From assembly GCF_024169515.1 (NCBI RefSeq), contig NZ_JAMKCQ010000003.1:25903-89902 (forward strand): a stretch of 64,000 bases of DNA, given 5' to 3'. Both the position numbers and the translations under genes were made by a program. Of the stretch, positions 35,467 through 43,833 are shown in pieces. The notes below the pieces were generated by a model that had not been told where the DNA came from, did not search any database, and saw nothing but the letters and a program-made list of their open reading frames with translations. Position 1 is the stretch's first letter. Each line of letters starts with the position of its first letter. The stretch comes from Erwinia aphidicola (GTDB lineage Bacteria; Pseudomonadota; Gammaproteobacteria; Enterobacterales; Enterobacteriaceae).

Positions 35467-36484
35467 TTTTTACCACCTCGGTCGTGATTGCGTGGGCGTG
35501 CAGGTCCGCCAGGATATTTTCCAGCTGGGTGCTGCTGGCCGGGACCTGCAACCACAGTTCGCCAAAGGTTCCGTTGGTGGTTTGCGTCATTTTTCCATGC
35601 AGAATATTGAAAGGTAGTGCGTATTTCAGCGTCAGTTCACCGACGATCGGCTGCTGCGTGCTCAGCCCGACAAAGGTCAGCTTCAGCACTTCACCTTCGG
35701 TGGGATTGACCAGCGCCAGGTTAAAGGGTGTGTTCGCACTGCTGTATTCAGTGGTCTGCTTAACGAACTGGCGGGTGATTGGCTGCTGCGGGCGGGTAAA
35801 TACCGACAGCACCTCGCCCTCTTCCACGATGCGCCCGGCTTCCATCACCGCCACGCGATGGCAGATTTTGCGGACGACATGCATTTCGTGAGTGATCAGC
35901 ACGATGGTGAGCCTCAGCTGACGGTTGATATCCAGCAGCAGCTCAAGAATGGCGTCGGTGGTCTGTGGATCGAGAGCCGACGTTGCCTCGTCACACAGCA
36001 AAACATCCGGGCTGTTAGCCAGCGCGCGAGCAATTCCGACGCGCTGTTTCTGCCCGCCGCTCAGCTGGGACGGATACGCGTGTTCTTTGCCGCTCAGCCC
36101 GACCAGGGCTATCAGTTCCTGCACCCGTCGCTGGATCGCTGCTTTCGGCGCACCGGCAATCTGCAGTGAGAAAGCGATGTTTTCACTGACGGTACGCGAC
36201 CACAGCAGATTGAAATGCTGGAAGATCATGCTGATTTTTAAGCGTGCCTGACGCAGCGTTTCACCACTGGCCTCGGCAATATCCTGCCCGGCGACGGTCA
36301 CGCTACCGGAGGTTGGCTTCTCAAGACCATTCAGCAGGCGGATCAGGGTGCTTTTCCCTGCCCCGCTGTAACCGATAATGCCGTAAATCTGCCCCTGCTC
36401 AACCTGCAGGCTGACATCATCAACGGCGGTTACCGGGCCGGACCGGGCGTTAAATATTTTAGTAACGTTGCGCAAAACTATCAT
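35459..36484 (-). CDS. metN: MetN-like ABC transporter ATPase
   Basis: 341-residue ATPase: Walker A GYSGAGKST, signature LSGGQKQRVGIARAL, Walker B VLLCDEATSALD, H-loop ITHEMHV. Residues about 265-341 form a NIL regulatory domain, which in MetN binds methionine and causes trans-inhibition. First gene of the operon. The upstream region 36485-36738 has no MetJ-type AGACGTCT repeats that I can see; an inverted repeat ATCAGCA/TGCTGAT lies at 36509-36527 and might bind another regulator. Confidence 0.9.
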   Translation of the reverse strand: MIVLRNVTKIFNARSGPVTAVDDVSLQVEQGQIYGIIGYSGAGKSTLIRLLNGLEKPTSGSVTVAGQDIAEASGETLRQARLKISMIFQHFNLLWSRTVSENIAFSLQIAGAPKAAIQRRVQELIALVGLSGKEHAYPSQLSGGQKQRVGIARALANSPDVLLCDEATSALDPQTTDAILELLLDINRQLRLTIVLITHEMHVVRKICHRVAVMEAGRIVEEGEVLSVFTRPQQPITRQFVKQTTEYSSANTPFNLALVNPTEGEVLKLTFVGLSTQQPIVGELTLKYALPFNILHGKMTQTTNGTFGELWLQVPASSTQLENILADLHAHAITTEVVKNV

Positions 36485-36738
36485 CTGATGCCTGTTTTCT
36501 GCCGTTTTATCAGCAAAATATGCTGATTAATTAAACTGATTATTTTTAATGCATTATTGGTAGCACTAATTGCCAAGTGATATTAATCAGGCCAGGATTT
36601 ATTGGAAACGACCGAAAAAACATGGCTTATAACCAAAAGAAATATCTGAGGAACAATCTAAAGCTTGTCGGGAGGGGTTTCAGGCCAGCAGCGTCTACAG
36701 TTAAACCTCTATATCAACGTTAACTAAGCCCTGAACCC

Positions 36739-37398
36739 ATGCGTATTTCATTGCAACATTATTTGCACGCCCGCCTGCGGCTGATCGTATCCATCACCGC
36801 CGGTCTGCTATGTTTCTTCCTTCTTCCTGCTCAGCTGGGTTTGCTTCAGCGGCTGCTGATCGGCTGGAACGTGCTGGCGTGGCTGTATCTGTTTTTCTTG
36901 TGGTTACGCATGCTGCGTACGCCGAATAAAGATATTCCGCATATCGCGAAAATTGAGGATGAGAGCGCCACGCTGGTGTTGAGCATGGTGACGCTCACCT
37001 GCCTGGTCAGTATTGTGGCGATTCTGCTGGAGCTGACCACGCTAAAAGCACTGCATGGCACCCCGCGCGTGCTGCACCTGCTGCTGACCGCCGCCACGCT
37101 GGTCGTGTCATGGGCGCTGCTGCCCACCTCTTTTGCCATGCATTACGCCCATCATCACTACTTACATCGAACGGCCAAGGTCACGCCGATGATTTTTCCT
37201 GAAAAGCCCGCCGAGCCGGGATACTGGGATTTTATCTACTTCTCCTTCACCATCGCCGTGGCGGCACAAACCGCCGACGTGGCAACTGGCACCACCGATA
37301 TGCGACAGATCGCGCTGCTGCAGTCGGTGATTTCATTTGTGTTTAATCTGGCAATTCTGGGGCTGTCGGTGAACGTCGGGGCGGGGTTGCTGAGTTAG
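36739..37398 (+). CDS. DUF1345 inner-membrane protein
   Basis: 219-residue membrane protein with about five hydrophobic segments. HYAHHHYL near residue 137 and GYWDFIYFSFTIAVAAQTADV near residue 160 are the conserved core of DUF1345 proteins, whose function is not known. It stands alone between two ABC transporter operons read on the other strand. Confidence 0.85.
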   Translation: MRISLQHYLHARLRLIVSITAGLLCFFLLPAQLGLLQRLLIGWNVLAWLYLFFLWLRMLRTPNKDIPHIAKIEDESATLVLSMVTLTCLVSIVAILLELTTLKALHGTPRVLHLLLTAATLVVSWALLPTSFAMHYAHHHYLHRTAKVTPMIFPEKPAEPGYWDFIYFSFTIAVAAQTADVATGTTDMRQIALLQSVISFVFNLAILGLSVNVGAGLLS

Positions 37399-37444
37399 GG
37401 GTAATAAAATCATCTGCCTCAACGGGGAGGCAGACTTTAACAAG

Positions 37445-38206
37445 TTACAACACGCTGGCGAGAAATTCGCGCAGGCGCGGATGTTGCGGATTGTCCAGTA
37501 ATGTGCGCGCATCGCCGCTTTCCACTACTGTTCCGTTATCCATAAACACGATGTTATCCGCCACTTCGCGGGCGAACCCAATTTCGTGGGTGACCACCAC
37601 CATGGTGATACCGGAATGTGCCAGCTGCTTCATCACCTGCAGTACTTCACCCACCAGTTCAGGGTCCAGCGCCGAGGTCGGCTCATCGAACAGCATCACT
37701 TCCGGCTCCATTGCCAGCGCCCGGGCAATCGCCACGCGTTGCTGCTGGCCGCCGGACAGTTCGCGCGGCCACGCCTGCGCCCGGTGCGCCAGCCCGACCT
37801 GCTCCAGTAATTTCAGCGCGCGGGCTTCCACCACGGCACGCTTCTCACCACGAATGCGCAGCGGCGCATCGCTGATATTCTGCAGCACGGTACGGTGCGG
37901 AAACAGATTGAACTGCTGGAACACCATGCCGATGCGCTGACGCTGCGCGGCAACGCGTTTCTCCGGCAGCTCCACTAAATGCTGCCCCTTGCGGCGGTAG
38001 CCAATCATCGATTGCCCCACGAGGATGGTGCCGGCATCAAGTTTTTCCAGGTGGTTAATACAGCGCAGCAGCGTTGATTTCCCGGAGCCGGAAGGCCCGA
38101 GGATTACCGTCACCGAACCGGCGGCAATATCCATACTGATATCGCGCAGTACCGTTTTGCCGGAAAATTGTTTATGAATGCCGCGCAGGCTGATCGATTC
38201 ACTCAT
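37445..38206 (-). CDS. Amino-acid-type ABC transporter ATPase
   Basis: 253-residue GlnQ/TcyC-type ATPase. Walker A GPSGSGKST, signature LSGGQQQRVAIARAL, Walker B VMLFDEPTSALD and VTHEIGFAREV are all intact. It overlaps the permease gene by 4 bp (ATGA) and is the last gene of the five-gene operon starting at 42676. Polar amino acid or a sulfur-containing amino acid derivative is the likely substrate class. Confidence 0.9.
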   Translation of the reverse strand: MSESISLRGIHKQFSGKTVLRDISMDIAAGSVTVILGPSGSGKSTLLRCINHLEKLDAGTILVGQSMIGYRRKGQHLVELPEKRVAAQRQRIGMVFQQFNLFPHRTVLQNISDAPLRIRGEKRAVVEARALKLLEQVGLAHRAQAWPRELSGGQQQRVAIARALAMEPEVMLFDEPTSALDPELVGEVLQVMKQLAHSGITMVVVTHEIGFAREVADNIVFMDNGTVVESGDARTLLDNPQHPRLREFLASVL

Positions 38207-39105
38207 GATTCCTGCTCCTGTTGCTGCGGCAGGCGGCGAAACCAGCTGCGTTTCGCCGGGCTGTTACCGCGGCTGAACCACGCTTCAACATAATGCTGGC
38301 CAATGGACAGTACTGAGGTCATCAGCAAATACCAGGCGGTGGCAACCAGCAGCAGCGGGATCACCTCGTAGGTACGCTGATAGATAATCTGTGCCGAATA
38401 GAGCACGTCCTGCAGCGCAATCACCGAAACCACAGCGGTGGTTTTCAGCTGACCGATCACTTCATTACCTGCCGGGGGCAGAATGGTGCGCATCGCCTGC
38501 GGCAGCACGGTCTGGCGGAAAATCTGGCCGGGACGATAGCCTAACGCTTTCGCCGCCTCCAGCTGGCCCGGATTAACGCTCTGTATCCCGGCACGGATAA
38601 TCTCCGCCGCATAGGCCGACTGGTGCATCACCAGCGCAATCACCGCCGCGCTGAACGGGCTGATAATCTCGTTGGTGGTGGCATGCCAGACCTCGCCGAT
38701 AAACGGCAGCGACAGGGTTAACTTCGGATAGAGCGCAGCGATGTTGTACCAGAGGAACAGCTGGACCAGCATCGGCACCGCACGGAAGAACCAGGTATAG
38801 GCCCAGCTCACCCCGACCAGCACTGGATTGGCCGACAGGCGCATCAGCGCCAGCAGCGTTCCCCCGGCAAAGCCGAACAGCACGGAGATCGCCGTCAGCT
38901 TGATGGTCATTATCACGCCGTTGAGGATCGAGGCTTCCGTCAGATTCTGCGCCACCACGTCCCACTCGAAGCGCGGATTGCTGACCACCGATGACCCCAT
39001 CAGCACCACCAACAGCAGCACGATCAGCGCGCTAAACCAGCGCCCGTAATGGCGGTGACCGACAATGCGCAGCCCGGCGCCTGAGTCGTCAGGCCGCACA
39101 CTCAT
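38203..39105 (-). CDS. Amino-acid-type ABC transporter permease
   Basis: 300-residue HisM/TcyL-type permease with a long N-terminal cytoplasmic extension before the first helix. Family blocks: TIKLTAISVLFGFAGGTLLALMRL, FFRAVPMLVQLFLWYN, QSAYAAEIIRAGIQSVNPGQLEAAKALGY-type EAA loop and LPPAGNEVIGQLKTTAVVSVI. Overlaps its neighbours by 4 bp on both sides, so the three transporter genes are translationally coupled. Confidence 0.9.
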   Translation of the reverse strand: MSVRPDDSGAGLRIVGHRHYGRWFSALIVLLLVVLMGSSVVSNPRFEWDVVAQNLTEASILNGVIMTIKLTAISVLFGFAGGTLLALMRLSANPVLVGVSWAYTWFFRAVPMLVQLFLWYNIAALYPKLTLSLPFIGEVWHATTNEIISPFSAAVIALVMHQSAYAAEIIRAGIQSVNPGQLEAAKALGYRPGQIFRQTVLPQAMRTILPPAGNEVIGQLKTTAVVSVIALQDVLYSAQIIYQRTYEVIPLLLVATAWYLLMTSVLSIGQHYVEAWFSRGNSPAKRSWFRRLPQQQEQES

Positions 39106-39998
39106 TTGGCAATCTCTTCATTCAGGCCCGCTGTTTTCACCGCGCCGAAGCCAATTTCCCATTTATCGAGGATCTGCTGATAGGTACCATCTTTGATAAG
39201 TGAGTTCAATGCGGCCTGAATCGGCTTCTCCAGCGGCGACTGTTTTGGCAGAGCGATAGAGACGATGGTGTCCTCAATGGTGATTTCACCCGCTAATGCC
39301 AGCGGCTTAACGTGGCTGGCCTGGTAGCGCAGGCCTTCATACGGACCAAAAAACATCGGCACGCGACCGCTGATTACTGCCTGCACGCCCGCCGGACGAT
39401 CCGGGAATACCGGGATAGTTATCGCTGGTTTTTTATCGGCAATACAGGCTTCGCTGGCGGTTTGCAGGCGGGTGATCTGCGACGTACCTGCTCCCGCGCC
39501 CACGGTCTTGCCACACAGCTCGGCGAAGGTGTTGACTGGCCCCAGCTCCGCATCTTTACGGGCGACCAGCGCCAGTTTAGATGCGTTGTAGTAGCCAACA
39601 AAATCAACCTGCTGCAGACGCTTCTTATTGGCATCGATATTAGACGCGGCCAGATCGTAACGACCAGATTTCAGACCAGGGATAATGTTGTCAAAGCCCC
39701 CGGTATCACGCCAGTGCACGGCCACACCGAGGCGGTCAGCAACCGCGCTGACAATATCAATCTCGCGCCCGGCCAGGGTTTTATTATCCGCCTGGTAAAA
39801 AGTAGTAGGCGGCGTGTTGGGGTTGGTTCCCGCCACAATATAGCCCCTCTTCAGAATATCTTCCGGCAGCGTAGCGTGCAGCGCCGCATCGGCCTTCGGC
39901 TTCACGCTGCTGGCAAAGGCAACATCCTGATCGGCGGCCAGGACGGCGGTGATTGGAGTCAGCGCCATTACGGCGGCAGTCAGTGCAATGTGTTTCAT
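39102..39998 (-). CDS. Periplasmic amino-acid-type binding protein
   Basis: 298-residue family 3 solute-binding protein. Signal peptide ends TAVLAA; the mature domain has GYIVAGTNPNTPPTTFYQADNKTLAGREIDIV, DNIIPGLKSGRYDLAASNI, GKTVGAGAGTSQ and a C-terminal LIKDGTYQQILDKWEIG. Paired with the permease and ATPase below it and lying 3 bp after the FMN monooxygenase gene, it probably binds the compound on which that enzyme acts. Confidence 0.9.
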   Translation of the reverse strand: MKHIALTAAVMALTPITAVLAADQDVAFASSVKPKADAALHATLPEDILKRGYIVAGTNPNTPPTTFYQADNKTLAGREIDIVSAVADRLGVAVHWRDTGGFDNIIPGLKSGRYDLAASNIDANKKRLQQVDFVGYYNASKLALVARKDAELGPVNTFAELCGKTVGAGAGTSQITRLQTASEACIADKKPAITIPVFPDRPAGVQAVISGRVPMFFGPYEGLRYQASHVKPLALAGEITIEDTIVSIALPKQSPLEKPIQAALNSLIKDGTYQQILDKWEIGFGAVKTAGLNEEIAK

Positions 39999-40001
39999 CA
40001 G

Positions 40002-41348
40002 TTACCCCTCAGTTGCCAGTGCAGGCACGGCAGCAAAATTTTCATCGATGGACGGCAGCCCCAGGTTTTCACGCAGAGTGCTGTAATGATATTCGCTGCG
40101 GAACAGGCCACGGCGCTGCAGCTCAGGCACCACCAGTTCGACAAACAGCTCCAGCTGATTTGGCAGCACCGCTGGCATGATGTTGAAACCGTCCGCCCCG
40201 TCCTGTTCCAGCCACTGCTGGAAGTCATCGGCGATATCTTCGGCGGTGCCCACAATCACCCGGTGACCGCGGGAACCGGCCGCCACGGCTGCCAGCTGGC
40301 GCAGGGTGAGGTTTTCACGCGCGGCGAGGTCGGTCAGCAGCTTGACGCGGCTCTGCCCGCCTTCCGTACCGCCAATCTCCGGCACCGGCCCATCCAGCGG
40401 ATAAGCGGTCATATCCACGCCAAAGCGCGCGGACAGCTGTTCAATACCGTTATCGATATCCACCAGTTCATTCAGCTGGTTCCAGGTTTCCTGCGCCTCC
40501 GCACGCGTGCGCCCGACAATCGGCATCACGCCCGGCAGGATCAGCAAATGATCCGGCTGGCGACCAGCATCGCGCACAAACTGTTTCTGGCTGCGGTAGA
40601 ACGCCTGCCCCTCTTCCAGTGAGGCCGCTGCGGTAAACACCACTTCAGCAGTTTCCGCCGCCAGTTTCTGACCGGCCGGGGAAGATCCGGCTTCAATAAT
40701 CACCGGACGCCCCTGCGGGGAACGGGCGATGTTCAGCGGTCCCTGCACCTGGAAATATTTACCTTTGTGGTTGGCAGCGTGAATCTTCCCTTCGTCAGAG
40801 TAACGACCGCTCTCTTTTTCGCGCACGATTGCGCCCTCTTCCCAACCGTTCCACAGTTTAAAGGTCACATCGAGGAACTCGCGCGCCACATCGTAGCGTT
40901 CGGCGTGGGAAGGCAGATCTTCACGGCTGAAATTGCGCGCGGCATCAGCAGAGAATGAGGTCACCACGTTCCACGCACCGCGGCCACGGCTGATATGGTC
41001 GACCGATGACAGCGCGCGCGCCAGGTGGAACGGCTGATCGAAAGTGGTAGAGGCCGTCGCCGCCAGACCAATATATTTAGTCTGCACCGCCAACGCGGAA
41101 AGCAGCGTCAGAGGCTCCAGGCGTGACATAGTGGAAGGGAGGCGGTGAACGCTCGTTGCCAGCGCATCGCCAACGAAGAACATATCAAACAGGCCTTCTT
41201 CGCCTTTTTTGGCGATCCAGGTAAACCATTCGACATCGGTCGGAGAGCCTTTCGCCCCCTCAGCACGCCAGCCGCCCACGTGGTGGCCCAGCGCCTGAAC
41301 AAACAGGCCGAGACGCAGCTGGCGCGGTGAGGTTTTCTGCACAGACAT
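40002..41348 (-). CDS. NtaA/SnaA/DszA-family FMN-dependent monooxygenase
   Basis: 448-residue luciferase-like (class C) flavin monooxygenase. Blocks seen: FFVGDALATS, RLEPLTLLSALA, TKYIGLAATASTTFDQPFHLARAL, DHISRGRGAWNVVTSF and GRPVIIEAGSSPAGQKLAAETAEVVF, all family hallmarks. It needs reduced FMN from a separate reductase, which is not seen nearby. Such enzymes attack nitrilotriacetate, organosulfur heterocycles or sulfones. Context with an amino-acid transporter and a metNIQ-like system suggests sulfur or nitrogen scavenging. Confidence 0.9.
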   Translation of the reverse strand: MSVQKTSPRQLRLGLFVQALGHHVGGWRAEGAKGSPTDVEWFTWIAKKGEEGLFDMFFVGDALATSVHRLPSTMSRLEPLTLLSALAVQTKYIGLAATASTTFDQPFHLARALSSVDHISRGRGAWNVVTSFSADAARNFSREDLPSHAERYDVAREFLDVTFKLWNGWEEGAIVREKESGRYSDEGKIHAANHKGKYFQVQGPLNIARSPQGRPVIIEAGSSPAGQKLAAETAEVVFTAAASLEEGQAFYRSQKQFVRDAGRQPDHLLILPGVMPIVGRTRAEAQETWNQLNELVDIDNGIEQLSARFGVDMTAYPLDGPVPEIGGTEGGQSRVKLLTDLAARENLTLRQLAAVAAGSRGHRVIVGTAEDIADDFQQWLEQDGADGFNIMPAVLPNQLELFVELVVPELQRRGLFRSEYHYSTLRENLGLPSIDENFAAVPALATEG

Positions 41349-41362
41349 GGGAGATCCTTTCG

Positions 41363-42676
41363 TTATTGGCTAATCAGGAAAATAAGACGCTGCAGCGCGG
41401 CGCTATCCGCCAGGCATGCATCGTTGAAAATGGTTTGTGCCTGAGCGGCAGGCAGAGCTGCCAGACTGTTGCGCAGCTTGGCCTCGACGTCAGTGAGCGC
41501 TGCGGCGGTTTCACGGCGCGTAACACAGTGGCTGAGCGAGCTGCCGTTGCGCAGATAAAGCGTGACGCGATGGAAACGACGATCGGGATCGAGCTCATCC
41601 GCAGGCGCACTCGGGTCGGGATGGCGGCTGACGCGCGCGGCGAGTTCAGCAATCACGTCGTCAACCGGCGCTTCACTGTAATTTTCCAGCGCAACGCTGC
41701 CGTTCAGCAGCGCATCGGCAATCACGTATTCGAGGCTGAAACGCGCTTCAACGCCGTTACGCGGCGCGGTGATATTCGGTGCGGTATCGGCGCCTGGTGG
41801 AAAGCTGACTTCAATCCGTTCAACGTCAGACAATTTCGCGTTCGTCAGCAACTGCTCACGCAGGATGAATGCGGCTTCGGCCGCGCTGTGGGTGCCACCA
41901 CAGGTCGGGTAGCGTTTAAACTCCAGGCCCGGTGAAACAATGCGCCACGGGGATCCCCACTCATGTAGCAAGTCAGCCGGCTGTCCGGCACCAAAGCCCA
42001 GCGCCTGCAGGAAGCTCTCCAAAACACCGCTGCTCTGCCCGGCGAAACCCGCCTGAGCCAGCTGTACGCTGTTGACCGCGCTGCGGGCGGCCAGCCCGGC
42101 ATGCAGAGGTTTAGCCGCTGAACCAAACTGGCTGCGTAAACCGGAGGCCTGAGTCGCCGCCAGCCCGATGGCCACCTGCGTTTCGGCGTTACTGAGCTGC
42201 AATAACCGGCAGGCTGCGCCAGTGGCAGCAAGGGTTCCAAGCGTGGCAGTGCTGTGGAATCCGGCCGAATAGTGGCGCGTGCCGATGGCTTTCCCTAACC
42301 GGCCTGCCAGTTCTACCCCGACAACATAAGCATCGAGGAAATCCTCCACGCTTTGCGCTTTACGCGTAGTACTCAGCGCCAGCAGTGAGGAGAGCACCAC
42401 AGTAGTGGGGTGGCCGCGGAAATTAGCGTGATAATCATCGAAATCCAGAGAATGACTGAGATAGCCGAGCTGCAGCGCCAGGTTTTCCAGCGAATGTTCA
42501 GCCGGGAATACGCGAAATATTGCGTCCAGGCCGCTTTCCAGTACGCTTCCGTGCAGTACAGGAAACAGACAGGCGAAGTAATCCATGACGCCAGCACGGG
42601 CATTATGCCGCTCAGTCGCGCCAGGATTGATGCTGGATAGCGTTTCTGCCAGCCGTGCAGTGAGAGAAATGTTCAA
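41363..42676 (-). CDS. MmgE/PrpD-family protein
   Basis: About 437 residues; MmgE/PrpD proteins include 2-methylcitrate dehydratase and several isomerase/lyase activities. Blocks: LDFDDYHANFRGHPTTVVLSSLLAL, GFHSTATLGTLAATGAACRL, GSAAKPLHAGLAARSAV and FKRYPTCGGTHSAAEAA. I chose a TTG start at 42676 because AAAAAGGTG lies at the right distance; an ATG at 42706 is in frame but has no ribosome site. First gene of the monooxygenase/ABC operon, 14 bp before the monooxygenase. The substrate is not predictable. Confidence 0.87.
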   Translation of the reverse strand: MNISLTARLAETLSSINPGATERHNARAGVMDYFACLFPVLHGSVLESGLDAIFRVFPAEHSLENLALQLGYLSHSLDFDDYHANFRGHPTTVVLSSLLALSTTRKAQSVEDFLDAYVVGVELAGRLGKAIGTRHYSAGFHSTATLGTLAATGAACRLLQLSNAETQVAIGLAATQASGLRSQFGSAAKPLHAGLAARSAVNSVQLAQAGFAGQSSGVLESFLQALGFGAGQPADLLHEWGSPWRIVSPGLEFKRYPTCGGTHSAAEAAFILREQLLTNAKLSDVERIEVSFPPGADTAPNITAPRNGVEARFSLEYVIADALLNGSVALENYSEAPVDDVIAELAARVSRHPDPSAPADELDPDRRFHRVTLYLRNGSSLSHCVTRRETAAALTDVEAKLRNSLAALPAAQAQTIFNDACLADSAALQRLIFLISQ

Positions 42677-42803
42677 AAGACACCTTTTTTGATAAGGTAT
42701 TGACATAAATCAATACGTTATAAATTACGGTTATTTTCTTTTGTTCGCAGTTGAGGGGCCAATATCCAACGGTTATAGGCCATTCCGAAATAAACTAAGC
42801 AGA

Positions 42804-42944
42804 ATGATAATTCGCACTATCTTTTCTCAGGAAAACGGTATCTGCCACATTGAGACGCTGCTGCGCGCCTGCGCTGCGCTGGAGCTAAAGTTGGATATCA
42901 GCCCGCTGGAAAACACTCGCAAGCAGGATGAGGGAACCTGGTAA
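42804..42944 (+). pseudogene. hipB: hipB remnant (antitoxin C-terminal part)
   Basis: A 46-residue frame from an ATG at 42804 contains TIFSQENGICHIETLLRACAALELKLDIS, which matches the end of an XRE helix-turn-helix as in HipB (recognition helix and the following LLRxLxALEL helix), followed by a short polar tail. The first half of the antitoxin fold is missing. The stop overlaps the hipA-like ATG (TAATG), the normal hipBA junction. It is a decayed toxin-antitoxin gene. Confidence 0.6.
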
Positions 42945-43210
42945 TGACCGATCAGCGGCTTTACTGCTTTATGAACGATCTTCCGCTTGGCGAACTGACG
43001 CGAAACAATGGCAGGCTGTCGTTCCAGTACGATCCCCGCTGGCTCCAGTCGCCTCGAGGACAGGCCCTGTCCGCCAGCCTGCCGCCGCAAAGCCTGACCA
43101 ACGCACTGACTCTAACCCCGCCAGAGTTTGATCGTCAGGTTGGGGAAGTTATCCAGCGCGGCACGCACGAAGCGCTGGCAAAATATCAGCGGCTGGCGGG
43201 TAAAGGCTAA
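42944..43210 (+). pseudogene. hipA: hipA remnant with internal deletion
   Basis: 88 residues. The N-terminal part, FMNDLPLGELTRNNGRLSFQYDP followed by WLQSPRGQALSASLPPQ, is the HipA N-terminal (Couple_hipA) domain of the serine/threonine kinase toxin. The last 30 residues (FDRQVGEVIQRGTHEALAKYQRL) look like a HipA C-terminal helix. The kinase core of about 330 residues is absent, so it cannot be active. It looks like an in-frame internal deletion of hipA following the hipB remnant. Confidence 0.65.
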
Positions 43211-43296
43211 AAACGCATTGACCTGCCGTTGCAAAAAGCTAAGGTTAATCCCATATCAATAGCCAATATGCAGGAAAACCCCTGAAGGAGTTAAAC

Positions 43297-43833
43297 ATGG
43301 CGACAGAATACGCAACTATTGGCGGAGGCTGCTTCTGGTGCACTGAAGCAGTCTTCAAACAGATTGACGGCGTGGAATCGGTCGAGAGCGGCTACATCGG
43401 CGGCCACACCGAAAACCCAACCTACAAGCAGGTTTGCAATGGGGACACCGGCCACGCTGAAGCTATCCGTATTGGCTTCAACCCTGACAAAGTCAGCTAT
43501 GGCGACCTGCTGGATATCAGCTTTGCCACTCACGATCCCACCCAGCTGAACCGCCAGGGTAATGATATCGGGACGCAGTACCGCTCAGCGCTGTTCCCGG
43601 CAGATGCTGCACAGCTTGCTGAAGCGAAAGCGGCGATTGCGCGCGCGCAGACTGAACACGCCGATCCGGTTGTGACCACCATCGAAACCGATGCGAAATG
43701 GTGGCCGGCAGAAGATTACCACCAGGATTACTGGGCGGGTGAAGGTCAGGAAAACCGTTACTGCCTGGCAGTGATCCCACCGAAGCTGCAGAAGCTACGC
43801 AAAAAGTTTGCGGCGAAAACCATCAGCGGCTAA
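43297..43833 (+). CDS. msrA: Peptide methionine sulfoxide reductase MsrA
   Basis: 178-residue MsrA that reduces methionine-S-sulfoxide. The active-site motif GGCFWC lies at residues 10-15 with nucleophile C12; ESGYIGGHTENPTYKQVCNGDTGHAEAI follows and HQDYWAGEGQENRYC carries further conserved residues. AGGAG precedes the ATG at 43297. It overlaps the convergent MFS gene by 4 bp. A second MsrA on a plasmid with metNIQ-like genes fits a methionine/sulfoxide theme, though this is only an inference. Confidence 0.93.
   Translation: MATEYATIGGGCFWCTEAVFKQIDGVESVESGYIGGHTENPTYKQVCNGDTGHAEAIRIGFNPDKVSYGDLLDISFATHDPTQLNRQGNDIGTQYRSALFPADAAQLAEAKAAIARAQTEHADPVVTTIETDAKWWPAEDYHQDYWAGEGQENRYCLAVIPPKLQKLRKKFAAKTISG

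Noticed and set aside
39312..40622. A 436-codon open frame on the plus strand
   Set aside because: It lies fully antisense to the binding-protein and monooxygenase genes, which have clear family motifs. Its product has no recognisable domain.
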